A stretch of 54,904 nucleotides of DNA from Thiomicrorhabdus sp. (GTDB taxonomy: Bacteria > Pseudomonadota > Gammaproteobacteria > Thiomicrospirales > Thiomicrospiraceae): positions 1-54,904 of the forward strand of contig WFPP01000089.1 of the NCBI GenBank assembly GCA_015487495.1, read 5' to 3'. The position numbers and the translations under genes were made by a program. Shown here one piece after another: positions 36,357-47,191 of the stretch. The notes below the pieces were generated by a model. That model was not told where the DNA came from and searched no databases. It was given only the letters and a program-made list of their open reading frames with translations. Positions within the stretch are counted from its first letter, which is position 1; the number at the start of each line of letters is the position of its first letter.

Positions 36357-36390
36357 GGTTGCTGCTTGGTATCGACTTCAAGCTTTCCAG

Positions 36391-37680
36391 TCAGGAGCGG
36401 AGTTCAATGATTTTATATTTATTTGAGCGTACTTTTGGAATGCGAATAATCACGATTTTTTCACGTGGAATAAGCTTGAAATTTGCTTTAATGGGGGTAA
36501 ATTGTTGGTTTTTTTCATGCCATTCAAGCAGTTGGTAAGGTTTATTTGGAGCGAGATGGTTGGTTGTGATGGTGAGTACATCGCCTGAACGGTGAACGTT
36601 AAACAGATCGTAGGGCTTGGCGAGCGGTTCTCCTATAAATAAGCCTTCACTGGGTTGCAGTACCGATTTCCAATAGGCTTCGATTAAGGTTTCGCCTTGC
36701 AAATATCTTGGAATTAAAATTTCAGGGTTCGGGAATTTTTGCACAAAGTTGCAGGGTTCGACTACCGTTCCGTAACTGCCCGTTGCGCCAGCCTCCAGCC
36801 AGCGAAAGGCTTTCATTTGTCCTTGTTCTCCTAGCCCGTTACCTCCCGCAGACGTTAAGTGATCAGCAATGGCACCAGGTAAATAGTGGTTAGTTTGAAT
36901 TTCGGGTACTTTTTTGAGTCCTGTTTGATAAAACATCACATTCTCTTTATGTGAAATGTAGTCGATCATAGAGGGCGTAGATGCGTTCAAGAAGTGCACT
37001 TGTAATAGGGGGTGACTGGGGAAATTTTTGGCAAAGTGTTTAAATAGCTCCGCTCTGGTACTGCGTGCTTTGTCTTTGGTTTGAATTAAATAAGCATGTC
37101 CTTTAGGGCGTGTACCGTCAGATTGCACGCCACGTTGAACCAGTGCATGGATGGCTTCATAATTTTTACCCGTTAGCAGCATGGTGGGTCGAATCTTTAA
37201 ATCTTGCCAAGGGTTGGTACTGTCGGAGTTAAAATAGACTGAATTAGGCGTGGGAAAGCACCCTTTCTTTTTGGGTTGACACCATTTTTGATCGTAACCA
37301 AAGGCCAGCGCGCTGGTAATCGACATGCAACCTACACGGTAAGGGGCTTTCCATGTGGCGACAAACGCCTGTATGTCATTGCCTACTTGGCTCATTAAGC
37401 TTTGATAGACCTGGTCAAATTGTTTGGGTGAGATATTGGCTTTACTGGGAAGGTCAAGATAAAAAATATGCGCTTCTGGAATATTGCGTTCTTGTTTATA
37501 AAGTAGCGCGGTACGCAGTGAAAGTGCATCGTTATTTTTAACCAGTATGCCAATGTTTTGAGCAGTAATGCCTTGTTGCGGCAGTTCGACTGTAGGCAGT
37601 GACTTGGGCGGGGTTGAACAGCCGGCAAGCAGTAGGCTGATGAGTCCAATATAAAGTATTTGTATTAATCGTTTTAACAT
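36391..37680 (-). CDS. TIGR03790-family lipoprotein
   Basis: A probable lipoprotein: leader LIQILYIGLISLLLAGC with a lipobox ending at cysteine 20. The body matches the TIGR03790 family (RNIPEAHIFYLDLP, FVATWKAPYRVGC, AGATGSYGTVVEPCNFVQKFPNP). By the family description that I recall, TIGR03790 proteins occur only in genomes with an exosortase, although their function is unknown. I use the ATG at 37680, which has AAGG five bases upstream; a start at 37719 would add 13 residues. Convergent with the vapC remnant. Its presence supports a working exosortase system. Confidence 0.8.
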   Translation of the reverse strand: MLKRLIQILYIGLISLLLAGCSTPPKSLPTVELPQQGITAQNIGILVKNNDALSLRTALLYKQERNIPEAHIFYLDLPSKANISPKQFDQVYQSLMSQVGNDIQAFVATWKAPYRVGCMSITSALAFGYDQKWCQPKKKGCFPTPNSVYFNSDSTNPWQDLKIRPTMLLTGKNYEAIHALVQRGVQSDGTRPKGHAYLIQTKDKARSTRAELFKHFAKNFPSHPLLQVHFLNASTPSMIDYISHKENVMFYQTGLKKVPEIQTNHYLPGAIADHLTSAGGNGLGEQGQMKAFRWLEAGATGSYGTVVEPCNFVQKFPNPEILIPRYLQGETLIEAYWKSVLQPSEGLFIGEPLAKPYDLFNVHRSGDVLTITTNHLAPNKPYQLLEWHEKNQQFTPIKANFKLIPREKIVIIRIPKVRSNKYKIIELRS

Positions 37681-37907
37681 AATAACCTTGCAGTGGTTAT
37701 GAAGAAAGGAGTTCATCATACCGTATTTTTTACGGTTAGGCAGGCTCCTAAGGCTAACGCATTAAAAAAATGCCATAGCCTTATACTTCGTCTTCAGGCA
37801 AAGATAGGTACTCTAGAGTAGAAAATTTAAAAGCCATAATTAAATACGATATGATTAAGTACGCGATTTCACTTTCTTTTTATTTAGTTAACTTATTTGG
37901 TTAAATA

Positions 37908-38906
37908 ATGTCATATACGCCGCCTTTTACGATTACCCCAGCAATTTTGAATTTAATTGCAGAGATAAGAGAGTCTGTTGGACGTTTATCGGCAACAGAG
38001 GAGCGAGCACACCAGTTGCGTTTACGTCGTATAAACCGTATTCGCACGATTCAAGGGTCGTTAGCCATTGAGGGAAATACGCTGTCTGAATCACAAATTA
38101 CAGCGGTGTTAGAGGGCAAGGTCGTTATGGCACCACCAAGGGAAGTTCAGGAAGTTAAAAATGCCTTATCCGCTTATGATGCTTTTGAACGCTGGCAACC
38201 CTCTTGTGAAGCAAGCTTGCTTAAAGCGCATCGGATTTTAATGTCTGGGTTGGTGGATGAGTTGGGCGTTTATCGTTCTGGAGGGGTTGGGGTAATGAGT
38301 GGTTCAGAGCTGGTTCACATGGCTCCACCTGCAAATCAAGTGCCGCGTTTAATGACAGATTTATTGGGCTGGGCGCAACGAGCAGAGTATCATCCATTAA
38401 TTATGAGCTTGGTATTTCATTATGAGTTTGAGTTCATTCACCCTTTTGTGGATGGTAACGGGCGAATGGGGCGATTATGGCAAAATTTAATGTTAGCAAC
38501 ATGGAATGATCTGTTTGTTAGCTTGCCGGTAGAAAGTATCGTTTATAGTAAGCAAGAAGATTATTATGCGGCTCTGTCTCAAAGTACAGAACAAACCGAC
38601 TCTGCGCCTTTTATTGAGTTTATGTTGATGATGATTTCTCGGGCACTAAAAGAGCGCATCAATACCCCGTAAGACACCCCGCAAGCTGTTGTTGATATTC
38701 TTAACAAATATCCTGATTTACTGTCGTATGCAATTAAGCCAAGAGATCGTCAAGAACTGCAATTATTTTGTGGCTTAAGTGATCGAGAGCATTTTAGAAA
38801 AAGTGTGCTTAAACCATTGTTGACACACGGTTTGCTTGCTTTGACCCTGCCTGATAAGCCAAAAAGTCCAAAACAGCGGTATGTTTATCATAATGTTGAG
38901 GGCTAG
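37908..38906 (+). pseudogene. Fic-family protein interrupted by one stop codon
   Basis: The first 254 codons encode a Fic domain with the catalytic motif HPFVDGNGRMGR (residues 178-189) and an N-terminal inhibitory motif SLAIEG (51-56). These enzymes usually transfer AMP to a protein target. A TAA at 38670-38672 follows NTP. The same frame then continues for 77 codons: DTPQAVVDILNKYP, FCGLSDREHFRKSVLKPLL, TLPDKPKSPKQRYVY, to a TAG at 38906. That is the normal winged-helix tail, and TPQ-TPQ repeats are typical there, so a CAA-to-TAA change explains the stop. The truncated Fic core could still be active. Confidence 0.85.
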
Positions 38907-39056
38907 GAGGAATGACTCGAGAAAAATAGAAAAAGAAAGATTGGGCCGTATTGGCAAGGGTTTCAGGGGGTTAGTGGAGAAGGGATAAGGTTTAAAGTTG
39001 GCTCAGGAAGAGTGATAAAGTATGTATTGGTGTTGTAACGAGGGGGGGAGAAAAAT

Positions 39057-39133
39057 TGGTACGACCGAGTGGATTCGAACCACCGACCCCCACCATGTCA
39101 AGGTGGTGCTCTAACCAACTGAGCTACGGTCGT
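39057..39133 (-). tRNA. tRNA-Val (anticodon GAC)
   Basis: A 77-base cloverleaf with encoded CCA. The acceptor stem is ACGACCG/CGGTCGT, the anticodon stem is CCACC/GGTGG with loop TTGACAT, giving anticodon GAC (39097-39099 on the plus strand). It closely resembles the E. coli tRNA-Val(GAC). It lies 56 bases downstream of tRNA-Leu and is probably co-transcribed with it. Confidence 0.96.
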
Positions 39134-39189
39134 ACAATATTAAGGGACATTTAATAAATTAATAAAATAATAGATTAAGGTTTATTAAA

Positions 39190-39276
39190 TGGTACCAGTG
39201 GGCGGACTCGAACCGCCACGCTCGCAAAAGCAACGGATTTTGAATCCGTCATGTCTACCAATTCCATCACACTGGC
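39190..39276 (-). tRNA. tRNA-Leu (anticodon CAA)
   Basis: An 87-base tRNA with encoded CCA and the long variable arm of class II tRNAs. The acceptor stem is GCCAGTG/CACTGGT (first pair G-U), and the anticodon loop TTCAAAA gives anticodon CAA, which reads UUG codons. It is transcribed from the consensus promoter just upstream. Confidence 0.96.
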
Positions 39277-39295
39277 ATAATCATGTGTGCGGCGA

Positions 39296-39324
39296 ATTAT
39301 AGAGAGTCGTTTCGAGACTGTCAA
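39296..39324 (-). promoter_or_regulatory. Consensus sigma-70 promoter for the tRNA-Leu/tRNA-Val pair
   Basis: On the minus strand, TTGACA (39319-39324), a 17-base spacer and TATAAT (39296-39301) match the full consensus. A GC-rich discriminator (CGCCGC) follows, typical of stable RNA genes. The tRNA begins about 20 bases after the -10 box. Confidence 0.92.
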
Positions 39325-39438
39325 CATCAAAATCAAAATGAGAGGGGCTTATTGTTATGGTGATATAGAGAATAACCCCTTGAATATAAAGGTGTAATCA
39401 GCGAGAATAGCGCCTCATTTTTAATGAAGGCTTTTTTC

Positions 39439-40476
39439 GTGAAACGACAAGATTTCTTTTTTGACCTCCCAGAGCGGTTGATTGCGCAACAGCCTACTGC
39501 AGAAAGACGCGGCAGTCGTTTGTTGGTGATGTTGCCTGATGGCAAGATTGAAGATAAACAATTTCCAGAGTTGCTTGCTTACGTTCAGCCGAACGATCTG
39601 TTGGTGTTTAACAATACCAAGGTGATTCCTGCGCGTTTGTTTGGCGAGAAGTCAACGGGGGGGAAAATTGAGCTACTGATTGAGCGAGTATTGGATGATC
39701 AAACGATTCTAACCCACATTCGTTCCAGTCGTTCGCCTAAAGAGGGCGCCGTGTTGCGAATTGAAGAGGCATTTGATGTTGAGGTGATTGGGCGACAAGA
39801 GGCGTTGTTTGTTGTGAAGGTGTTGTCTGATCGGTCTGCACTTGAGTTAATTGAAGCGCATGGTCACATGCCTTTGCCACCTTATATTGAGCGTAAAGAG
39901 GACGTTGAAGCAGATAAAGAGCGTTATCAAACCGTGTATTCTGAAAAGCCTGGTGCGGTGGCTGCACCAACGGCAGGGTTGCACTTTGATGAGCCTTTGT
40001 TAAAAGCCATTAAAGCAAAAGGGGCGGATATTGGCTTTGTTACGCTGCATGTAGGCGCAGGTACGTTTAAGCCGGTTCAAGTCGAAAATATTGATGAACA
40101 TGTGATGCACTCGGAATATTTAGAGGTAAATCAAAGATTGGTCAATCAGGTAGAGCAAACGCGTGCAAAGGGTGGGCGGGTGTTTGCGATTGGTACCACA
40201 TCGGTACGCTGTTTGGAGAGCGCGGCTTCACTGAGTCCAACGGGTAAATTGGCTCCCTATCAGGGAGAGACGGATATTTTTATTACCCCAGGTTATCAAT
40301 TTAAAGAGGTGGATGTGTTGTTTACCAACTTTCACTTGCCTGAATCAACGTTAATTATGTTGGTATCTGCTATGGCGGGATATGAGCGTACCATGACGGC
40401 TTATCAACATGCGGTAGAGAAAGAGTATCGTTTTTTCAGTTATGGTGATGCCATGTTGGTGTTTCCAAAAATATAA
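39439..40476 (+). CDS. queA: tRNA preQ1(34) S-adenosylmethionine ribosyltransferase-isomerase
   Basis: Adds the epoxycyclopentane precursor of queuosine to preQ1 at position 34 of certain tRNAs, using SAM as ribosyl donor. [13 protein letters not shown] at the start, [36 protein letters not shown] and [17 protein letters not shown] are family features. I choose the GTG at 39439: GAAGG lies eight bases upstream and the protein then begins as homologues do. An ATG at 39424 would add five residues and place the ribosome site inside the gene. Followed by tgt, as in most gammaproteobacteria. Confidence 0.96.
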   Translation: MKRQDFFFDLPERLIAQQPTAERRGSRLLVMLPDGKIEDKQFPELLAYVQPNDLLVFNNTKVIPARLFGEKSTGGKIELLIERVLDDQTILTHIRSSRSPKEGAVLRIEEAFDVEVIGRQEALFVVKVLSDRSALELIEAHGHMPLPPYIERKEDVEADKERYQTVYSEKPGAVAAPTAGLHFDEPLLKAIKAKGADIGFVTLHVGAGTFKPVQVENIDEHVMHSEYLEVNQRLVNQVEQTRAKGGRVFAIGTTSVRCLESAASLSPTGKLAPYQGETDIFITPGYQFKEVDVLFTNFHLPESTLIMLVSAMAGYERTMTAYQHAVEKEYRFFSYGDAMLVFPKI

Positions 40477-40477
40477 A

Positions 40478-40621
40478 TCCCACCCCTCCCCTTCTCAGGG
40501 GAGAGAGCCAAAGAGCAAGCGTTTATTCTCTAAATGCACAGTATGTAATTGTAGTGGTCTAATAAAAGTGTGAGTGTCATTAGCTCCTCCCCCAGTTAAG
40601 GGGAAGGTTGGGAGGGGGGTA
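40478..40621. repeat. Dispersed C/G-rich intergenic repeat, copy 2
   Basis: Between queA and tgt. A C-rich palindrome with TCTCAGGGG (40478-40508) is followed after about 75 bases by AGCTCCTCCCCCAGTTAAGGGG and a G-rich arm ending in six G (about 40583-40620). The second part matches 31831-31866 at most positions, and the overall layout is shared. No reading frame is present, so this is a non-coding repeat, possibly also acting as a terminator. Confidence 0.6.
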
Positions 40622-40663
40622 AAGTTTGGACTTGGGAAGTATGAGAACCATTTTTATTCATAA

Positions 40664-41860
<1,197 letters not shown>

Positions 41861-41941
41861 GGCGATTTAATTGAGATTTTTTGGTGAAGCTGTGCCACAA
41901 TACAGCGGTTAATTTTTTACTAAATTTTGGAGAGTATGATT

Positions 41942-42271
41942 ATGAGCTTTTTTATCAGTGACGCAATGGCAGAAGGGGCAGAAGCAGCTGCGGGTAGCGG
42001 TTGGGAAGGGATTATTCCTTTAATATTACTGTTTGTTGTGTTTTATTTTTTGTTGATTCGTCCGCAACAGAAAAAAGTAAAAGAACATAAAGCGTTGGTT
42101 GAAGCCATTAAAAAAGGCGATGAAGTCGTTACTTATGGTGGTTTGGCAGGCAAAATAGTTGAAATGGGTGATGTTTTTTGTGAAATTGAAATTGCTGACA
42201 ATATTATTGTAAAAGTAGAGCGTCAAAATATTTCACGTTTATTACCAAAAGGTACTTTAAAAGGCGAGTAA
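41942..42271 (+). CDS. yajC: Sec translocon auxiliary subunit YajC
   Basis: Small inner-membrane protein with one helix (IIPLILLFVVFYFLLI) followed by RPQQKKVKEHK and a small basic cytoplasmic domain (GDEVVTYGGLAGKIVEM), exactly the YajC pattern. The ATG at 41942 has GGAGAG seven bases upstream; the longer reading starts with a TTG or an ATG three bases from the ribosome site and is less likely. It is followed by a hairpin terminator and then secD, as is usual. Confidence 0.95.
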   Translation: MSFFISDAMAEGAEAAAGSGWEGIIPLILLFVVFYFLLIRPQQKKVKEHKALVEAIKKGDEVVTYGGLAGKIVEMGDVFCEIEIADNIIVKVERQNISRLLPKGTLKGE

Positions 42272-42285
42272 GGTTGTTTACGTAC

Positions 42286-42315
42286 CAAAAGGGGCTGTGT
42301 GCCCCTTTTGTTGTT
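42286..42315 (+). terminator. Hairpin between yajC and secD
   Basis: A perfect 10-base-pair stem, CAAAAGGGGC (42286-42295) with GCCCCTTTTG (42301-42310), has a five-base loop. The following T stretch is weak, so it may only partly end transcription before secDF. Confidence 0.65.
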
Positions 42316-42376
42316 TCTGGCATATTAGTCAAAAAAATTATCCCCCCCCCTTTTTTTTGAAAATGGAATTAAGTTT

Positions 42377-44266
42377 ATGTTTCAAACACAGCAAAAAATC
42401 ATAACGAATAAATATCCGGCTTGGAAATATTTGTTATTGGTTGTCGTTACCGTGATAGGGATTACCTATGCACTGCCCAACTTGTTTGGTGAAGACCCCG
42501 CCGTACAAATTTCCCCTGCCAAGTCGGTTACATTCGATTTAGAAACCCAGAATCAAGTCGCAGAAGTGCTTGAAATGGCGGGTATTCCTGTTAAATCTTC
42601 TGTTTTTGAAGAGGGGCGTTTTTTAATTCGATTTGAAGGTACAGAAGATCAGCTAAAAGCAAAATCGGTTTTAAAAGAAGCCTTGGGGCGTAAAGCCGTT
42701 GTGGCTCTTAACCTTGCTCCATCAACACCTGATTTTTTAAGAGGTCTGGGAGCTGCTCCCATGTATCTTGGTTTGGATTTGCGGGGGGGGGTGCATTTTT
42801 TAATGGATGTTGACATGGACGTTGCGGTGTCGAAAGCCTATTTGCGTTATGTAGATGAAATTAAAAGTGTATTGCGTGAAAACAAGGTGCGTTATTTAGC
42901 GGTAGAAATGGAAGGCGATACGCTTGCGGTTAAGTTTAAAGACATTCCCACTATGCAGGCGGGCTTAGCGGTTTTAACTGAGACCTACAGTGATCGTTTT
43001 AGTTTAAAACCGGTAGAAGAAACGGCAACACCACAAGTGCGTTTACGTCTGTCAGATCAAACCATTGCCGAAACACAAAAGTTTGCCTTACAGCAAAATA
43101 TTACCACGTTGCGTAACCGTGTTAATGAATTGGCGGTGGCCGAACCTGTTATTCAGCAACAGGGTGATCGCCGAATTGTGGTTCAGCTTCCAGGTATTCA
43201 GGATACCGCTCGTGCCAAAGAAATTTTAGGTGCAACGGCCACATTGGAATTTCGTTTGGTAGAGGAACGGGGTGATGCATATCGTGCCGAAAAAACAGGT
43301 TACGCACCACACGGTTCTATTGTGTACCAGTTTCGAGATGGTCGTCCAATTTTGCTGAAACGTGGTGTCATTGTGGATGGTGAAAATGTCGTTAGTGCCT
43401 CATCGGGTATTGACCCAGAACAAGGTTCGGCTATGGTCAATGTTACATTGGATGGTGCGGGCGGACGAAAAATGCTGGCGACGACCAAGAAAAATGTGGG
43501 TAATCGTATGGCGGTGGTCTTTATTGAGCGACGTGTGGATACGGTTATGGAAAATGGTGAGAAGGTTAAAAAGCGTGTAACCACCAAAGACGTGATCAAT
43601 GCAGCGGTTATTCGTGGTCAATTTGGCGACCGCTTTCAAATCACCGGGTTAGATTCACCGCAGGAAGCACAAGACTTAGCCTTACTGTTACGTGCGGGCG
43701 CATTGGCCGCACCGATGGAAATTGTGGAAGAGCGTACTGTTGGGCCAAGTTTGGGGCAAGACAACATTAACCAAGGCTTTATGTCCGTGATCGTTGGCTT
43801 TATTTTAGTGCTGATTATGATGGCATGGCGTTATAAATACTTTGGTATGGTTGCCAATGTGGCATTGGGCTTAAACCTGGTGATTATTGTTGCGGTACTG
43901 TCCATGTTGCAAGCCACACTCACCCTGCCTGGTATTGCAGGGATTGTTCTGACCGTAGGAATGGCGGTTGATGCCAACGTATTGATTTTTGAGCGGATTC
44001 GAGAGGAGTTGCGAATCAAAGGCACCAGTATTCAAAAGGCAATTCACTCGGGGTATGAAAAAGCGTTTGTGACCATTGCCGATGCCAATATTACGACCTT
44101 ACTGGCGGCCATTGTCTTATTCAGTTTTGGAACCGGTCCTATAAAAGGGTTTGCAATTACGCTGTCGATTGGGATTTTAACCTCCATGTTTACAGCCATT
44201 GTTGGAACACGAGCCATTATTAATTTAATGTACGGTAATAAGCGTGTTGAAAAGCTTTCAATTTAG
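42377..44266 (+). CDS. secD: Protein translocase subunit SecD
   Basis: Inner-membrane RND-type subunit that uses proton flow to help pull secreted proteins across the membrane. N-terminal helix, then the large periplasmic P1 domain (YLGLDLRGGVHFLMDVD, QLPGIQDTARAKEILGATATLEF), then helices 2-6 with GIVLTVGMAVDANVLIFERIREE. 629 residues, near the E. coli length. An insertion-like segment VEKRVDTVMENGEKVKKR around residue 390 is common in gammaproteobacteria. A run of nine C followed by eight T lies just before its ribosome region. Confidence 0.97.
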   Translation: MFQTQQKIITNKYPAWKYLLLVVVTVIGITYALPNLFGEDPAVQISPAKSVTFDLETQNQVAEVLEMAGIPVKSSVFEEGRFLIRFEGTEDQLKAKSVLKEALGRKAVVALNLAPSTPDFLRGLGAAPMYLGLDLRGGVHFLMDVDMDVAVSKAYLRYVDEIKSVLRENKVRYLAVEMEGDTLAVKFKDIPTMQAGLAVLTETYSDRFSLKPVEETATPQVRLRLSDQTIAETQKFALQQNITTLRNRVNELAVAEPVIQQQGDRRIVVQLPGIQDTARAKEILGATATLEFRLVEERGDAYRAEKTGYAPHGSIVYQFRDGRPILLKRGVIVDGENVVSASSGIDPEQGSAMVNVTLDGAGGRKMLATTKKNVGNRMAVVFIERRVDTVMENGEKVKKRVTTKDVINAAVIRGQFGDRFQITGLDSPQEAQDLALLLRAGALAAPMEIVEERTVGPSLGQDNINQGFMSVIVGFILVLIMMAWRYKYFGMVANVALGLNLVIIVAVLSMLQATLTLPGIAGIVLTVGMAVDANVLIFERIREELRIKGTSIQKAIHSGYEKAFVTIADANITTLLAAIVLFSFGTGPIKGFAITLSIGILTSMFTAIVGTRAIINLMYGNKRVEKLSI

Positions 44267-44275
44267 GATTTAGAC

Positions 44276-45430
44276 ATGACGAACGAAAACCACACAACCA
44301 ATATTAATTTTATGGGACAGCGCCATATGGCGTTAGCGCTTTCGGCGGTTTTAATTTTTGCCTCTTTTGCAGGCCTATGGATGAAAGGTCTTAATTTTGG
44401 GATTGACTTTACGGGCGGAACGCTCATTGAGCTCTCTTACCCAGACCCTGTGGAATTGCCTGAACTAAGAACTCAGTTAGCCAATTCGGGGTTTGGAAAA
44501 GCCGTGGTTCAGCACTTTGGTTCAGCTGAAGATGTACTGATTCGAATCGCACCTCAAGATGGGCTTAATTCGGCGCAGTTAAGTAATCAAGTAATGGATG
44601 CTCTGGCGGAAGCAACCGAAGATGAAATTACCCTACGACGGGTTGAATTTGTTGGGCCACAAGTAGGGGATGAGCTAACCGAAGACGGTGCTTTAGCGGT
44701 ATTGTATGCGCTTTTTGGTGTTTTAATTTATGTTGCATTGCGTTTTGAATGGCGTTTCTCAATTGGATCGGTTGCCGCATTGGTGCACGATGTCATTCTT
44801 ACGATTGGGGTGTTTGCTTGGACAGGAATGCAGTTTGATTTAACCGTGTTGGCTGCGATACTGGCCGTTATTGGTTATTCATTGAATGATACCATTGTTG
44901 TCTTTGATCGGGTTCGAGAGAATTTTAGAACCATGCGGGAAGGCACTCCGGTTGAAGTCACCAATGTTGCTGTTAATCAAATGCTATCGCGTACCATTAT
45001 GACCTCGCTTACCACGTTAGTGGTGTTACTGGCTCTGTTTTTCTTGGGGGGGGAAATTATTCATGGTTTTGCAACCGCCCTAATTATTGGGGTTGTGGTT
45101 GGAACCTATTCTTCAACCTATGTGGCGAGTGCCGTTGCACTGTTATTAGGTGTTTCTAAAGAAGATCTCATGAAAGCACCTAAGGAAGAAGAAAATACCG
45201 AAGCCGAAGAAGCGGAATTGCAGCGTCTGTTTTTGGAGCAAGAAGCCAAGCGTGAAGCTCGGGAAGCTAAGCGTGAAGCGAAAAAAGGGGGGCAAAAAAT
45301 AGCTCAATCTGAACTTGAGTCAAAATCAGAAGAGGACAAGGAAGCCAGCTTGTTGGCGGAGCATTCGTCAGCGGTTGAAAAAAAGTCCCATGTTAAAAAG
45401 AAACAAACTAAAAAACGCACAAAGAAATAA
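44276..45430 (+). CDS. secF: Protein translocase subunit SecF with long charged tail
   Basis: Partner of SecD. The core (about residues 1-300) is typical: GLNFGIDFTGGTLIEL, then helices with VIGYSLNDTIVVFDRVREN and FFLGGEIIHGFATALIIGVVVGTYSS. Most SecF proteins end about there. This one continues for about 85 residues with alternating Glu/Lys/Arg (EAKREAREAKREAKK) and a very basic end (KKKQTKKRTKK), predicted to be an extended or helical cytoplasmic tail. Spacing to secD is nine bases. Confidence 0.96.
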   Translation: MTNENHTTNINFMGQRHMALALSAVLIFASFAGLWMKGLNFGIDFTGGTLIELSYPDPVELPELRTQLANSGFGKAVVQHFGSAEDVLIRIAPQDGLNSAQLSNQVMDALAEATEDEITLRRVEFVGPQVGDELTEDGALAVLYALFGVLIYVALRFEWRFSIGSVAALVHDVILTIGVFAWTGMQFDLTVLAAILAVIGYSLNDTIVVFDRVRENFRTMREGTPVEVTNVAVNQMLSRTIMTSLTTLVVLLALFFLGGEIIHGFATALIIGVVVGTYSSTYVASAVALLLGVSKEDLMKAPKEEENTEAEEAELQRLFLEQEAKREAREAKREAKKGGQKIAQSELESKSEEDKEASLLAEHSSAVEKKSHVKKKQTKKRTKK

Positions 45431-45451
45431 GCGTATAGAAAGAAGAACACT

Positions 45452-47026
45452 ATGTCACTCATGTTAGAAACCAGCAAACGTCGAACGTTTGCCATTATCT
45501 CTCACCCAGATGCGGGTAAAACAACCGTTACAGAAAAACTGTTGTTATACGGCGGTGCGATTCAAATGGCGGGCGCGGTTAAAAGCCGCAAGACCAGTCG
45601 TGCAGCCACCTCCGATTGGATGAAAATGGAGCAGGAGCGTGGAATTTCGGTTGCCTCTTCGGTGATGCAGTTCCCTTATCGCGATGTGATGATTAACTTG
45701 CTTGACACACCAGGGCATGAGGATTTTTCGGAAGACACTTATCGAACCTTAACCGCAGTGGATTCCGCTTTAATGGTGATTGATGTCGCTAAAGGGGTAG
45801 AGGATCGCACCATTAAGTTAATGGAAGTTTGTCGTTTACGCACCACGCCCATTTTGACCTTTATTAATAAAATGGATCGCGAGGGCAAAGACCCGATTGA
45901 TTTGCTGGATGAAGTGGAATCGGTATTAAAAATTGATTGTGCGCCAATGACATGGCCGATTGGCATGGGCAAACGGTTTAAAGGAATTTACCACCTGTAT
46001 AACGATACGATTCGTTTGTTTGGGGTTGCTGATGGCCAGCGTGCAGGTGAGGGGGAGCTGATTAAGGGGTTAGACAATCCTGAGTTAGATGCATTAATTG
46101 GCGACCAGGCCGAAGAACTCAGAGAAGAGGTTGAATTGGTACGTGGCGCAAGCCATGAATTTGAGTTAGAGGCCTTTTTAGCCGGAAAACTCAGTCCAGT
46201 CTTTTTTGGATCGGCGGTGAATAATTTTGGACTTCAAGAACTATTAGACGGGTTTGCTGATTATGCCCCTCCCCCAATGGGACGAGAAACCGAGAGCCGC
46301 TTTGTTAAAGCCAATGAAGAAAAATTGACGGGATTTATTTTTAAAATTCAAGCCAATATGGATCCCGCTCATCGTGACCGTGTGGCTTTTATGCGCATTG
46401 TGTCAGGTAAATACCAAAAAGGGATGAAGCTGAAACACGTTCGAATTGGCAAGGACGTTAAAATCGCCAAGGCTATTACCTTTTTGGCGAATAAGCGTGA
46501 GCAGGCCGAAGAGGCCTATCCTGGGGATATTATCGGACTGCATAATCACGGCACCATTAAAATTGGTGATACGTTTTCACAAGGTGAATCGCTTAAGTTT
46601 ACGGGCATTCCCAACTTTGCTCCAGAGCTGTTTCGACGAGCTCGCTTAAAAGACCCCATGAAAATGAAGGCGTTGCAAAAAGGCTTAACCCAGCTTTCTG
46701 AAGAGGGGGCGACCCAACTGTTTCGGCCCATCTTAAATAATGATTTAATTCTAGGGGCCGTAGGGGTTTTACAGTTTGAAGTGGTGGCACAACGCTTAAA
46801 AGACGAATATAACGTAACCTGTTTATTTGAGCCGATTAATGTTACGACGGCACGCTGGATTGTGGGTGAAAAAGCCGAAATTGAAAAGTTTACGGCCAAA
46901 GTACGTGAGAATGTCGCTTACGATGCGGCAGATTTATTGGTGTATATTGCTCCGACACGTGTGAATCTTGCATTAATCGAAGAGCGTTGGCCAAATTTGC
47001 AATTTGTTGCAACACGAGAGCATTAA
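45452..47026 (+). CDS. prfC: Peptide chain release factor 3
   Basis: A translational GTPase that removes RF1 and RF2 from the ribosome after termination. G1 loop [44 protein letters not shown] and the RF3-specific Q-rich and RSRKT-like segment ([22 protein letters not shown]) are present. 524 residues, normal length. It follows secF after only 21 bases and is closed by a strong terminator. Confidence 0.97.
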   Translation: MSLMLETSKRRTFAIISHPDAGKTTVTEKLLLYGGAIQMAGAVKSRKTSRAATSDWMKMEQERGISVASSVMQFPYRDVMINLLDTPGHEDFSEDTYRTLTAVDSALMVIDVAKGVEDRTIKLMEVCRLRTTPILTFINKMDREGKDPIDLLDEVESVLKIDCAPMTWPIGMGKRFKGIYHLYNDTIRLFGVADGQRAGEGELIKGLDNPELDALIGDQAEELREEVELVRGASHEFELEAFLAGKLSPVFFGSAVNNFGLQELLDGFADYAPPPMGRETESRFVKANEEKLTGFIFKIQANMDPAHRDRVAFMRIVSGKYQKGMKLKHVRIGKDVKIAKAITFLANKREQAEEAYPGDIIGLHNHGTIKIGDTFSQGESLKFTGIPNFAPELFRRARLKDPMKMKALQKGLTQLSEEGATQLFRPILNNDLILGAVGVLQFEVVAQRLKDEYNVTCLFEPINVTTARWIVGEKAEIEKFTAKVRENVAYDAADLLVYIAPTRVNLALIEERWPNLQFVATREH

Positions 47027-47080
47027 CCCGTTATTTAATGAGATTTATCCCCCCTCTATAGCAAGATGTTTTTGTTTTTT

Positions 47081-47105
47081 AAAACCACGATTTTCGTGGT
47101 TTTTT
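47081..47105 (+). terminator. Rho-independent terminator after prfC
   Basis: A perfect 10-base-pair stem, AAAACCACGA (47081-47090) with TCGTGGTTTT (47094-47103), has a three-base loop and two further T. It ends the yajC-to-prfC run before clpB. Confidence 0.92.
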
Positions 47106-47122
47106 GCTTTTATGGAAGGCAT

Positions 47123-47152
47123 CCCTTGAAATCATTGGTATTTATCCATATG
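47123..47152 (+). promoter_or_regulatory. Sigma-32-like heat-shock promoter of clpB
   Basis: CCCTTGAAA (47123-47131) matches the heat-shock -35 consensus CTTGAAA. After about 14 bases, TCCATATG (47145-47152) matches the core CCAT of the -10 consensus CCCCATNT only in part. The location, 40 bases before the clpB ATG, fits the known control of clpB by sigma-32. Confidence 0.65.
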
Positions 47153-47191
47153 TTTTAAGGCATAGAAAGCTTTTTTAGGAGTACACTTAAG

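Noticed and set aside
39057..39133. tRNA-Asp instead of tRNA-Val
   Set aside because: The plus strand shows GTC, but the gene is on the minus strand, where the anticodon loop TTGACAT gives GAC, which is Val.
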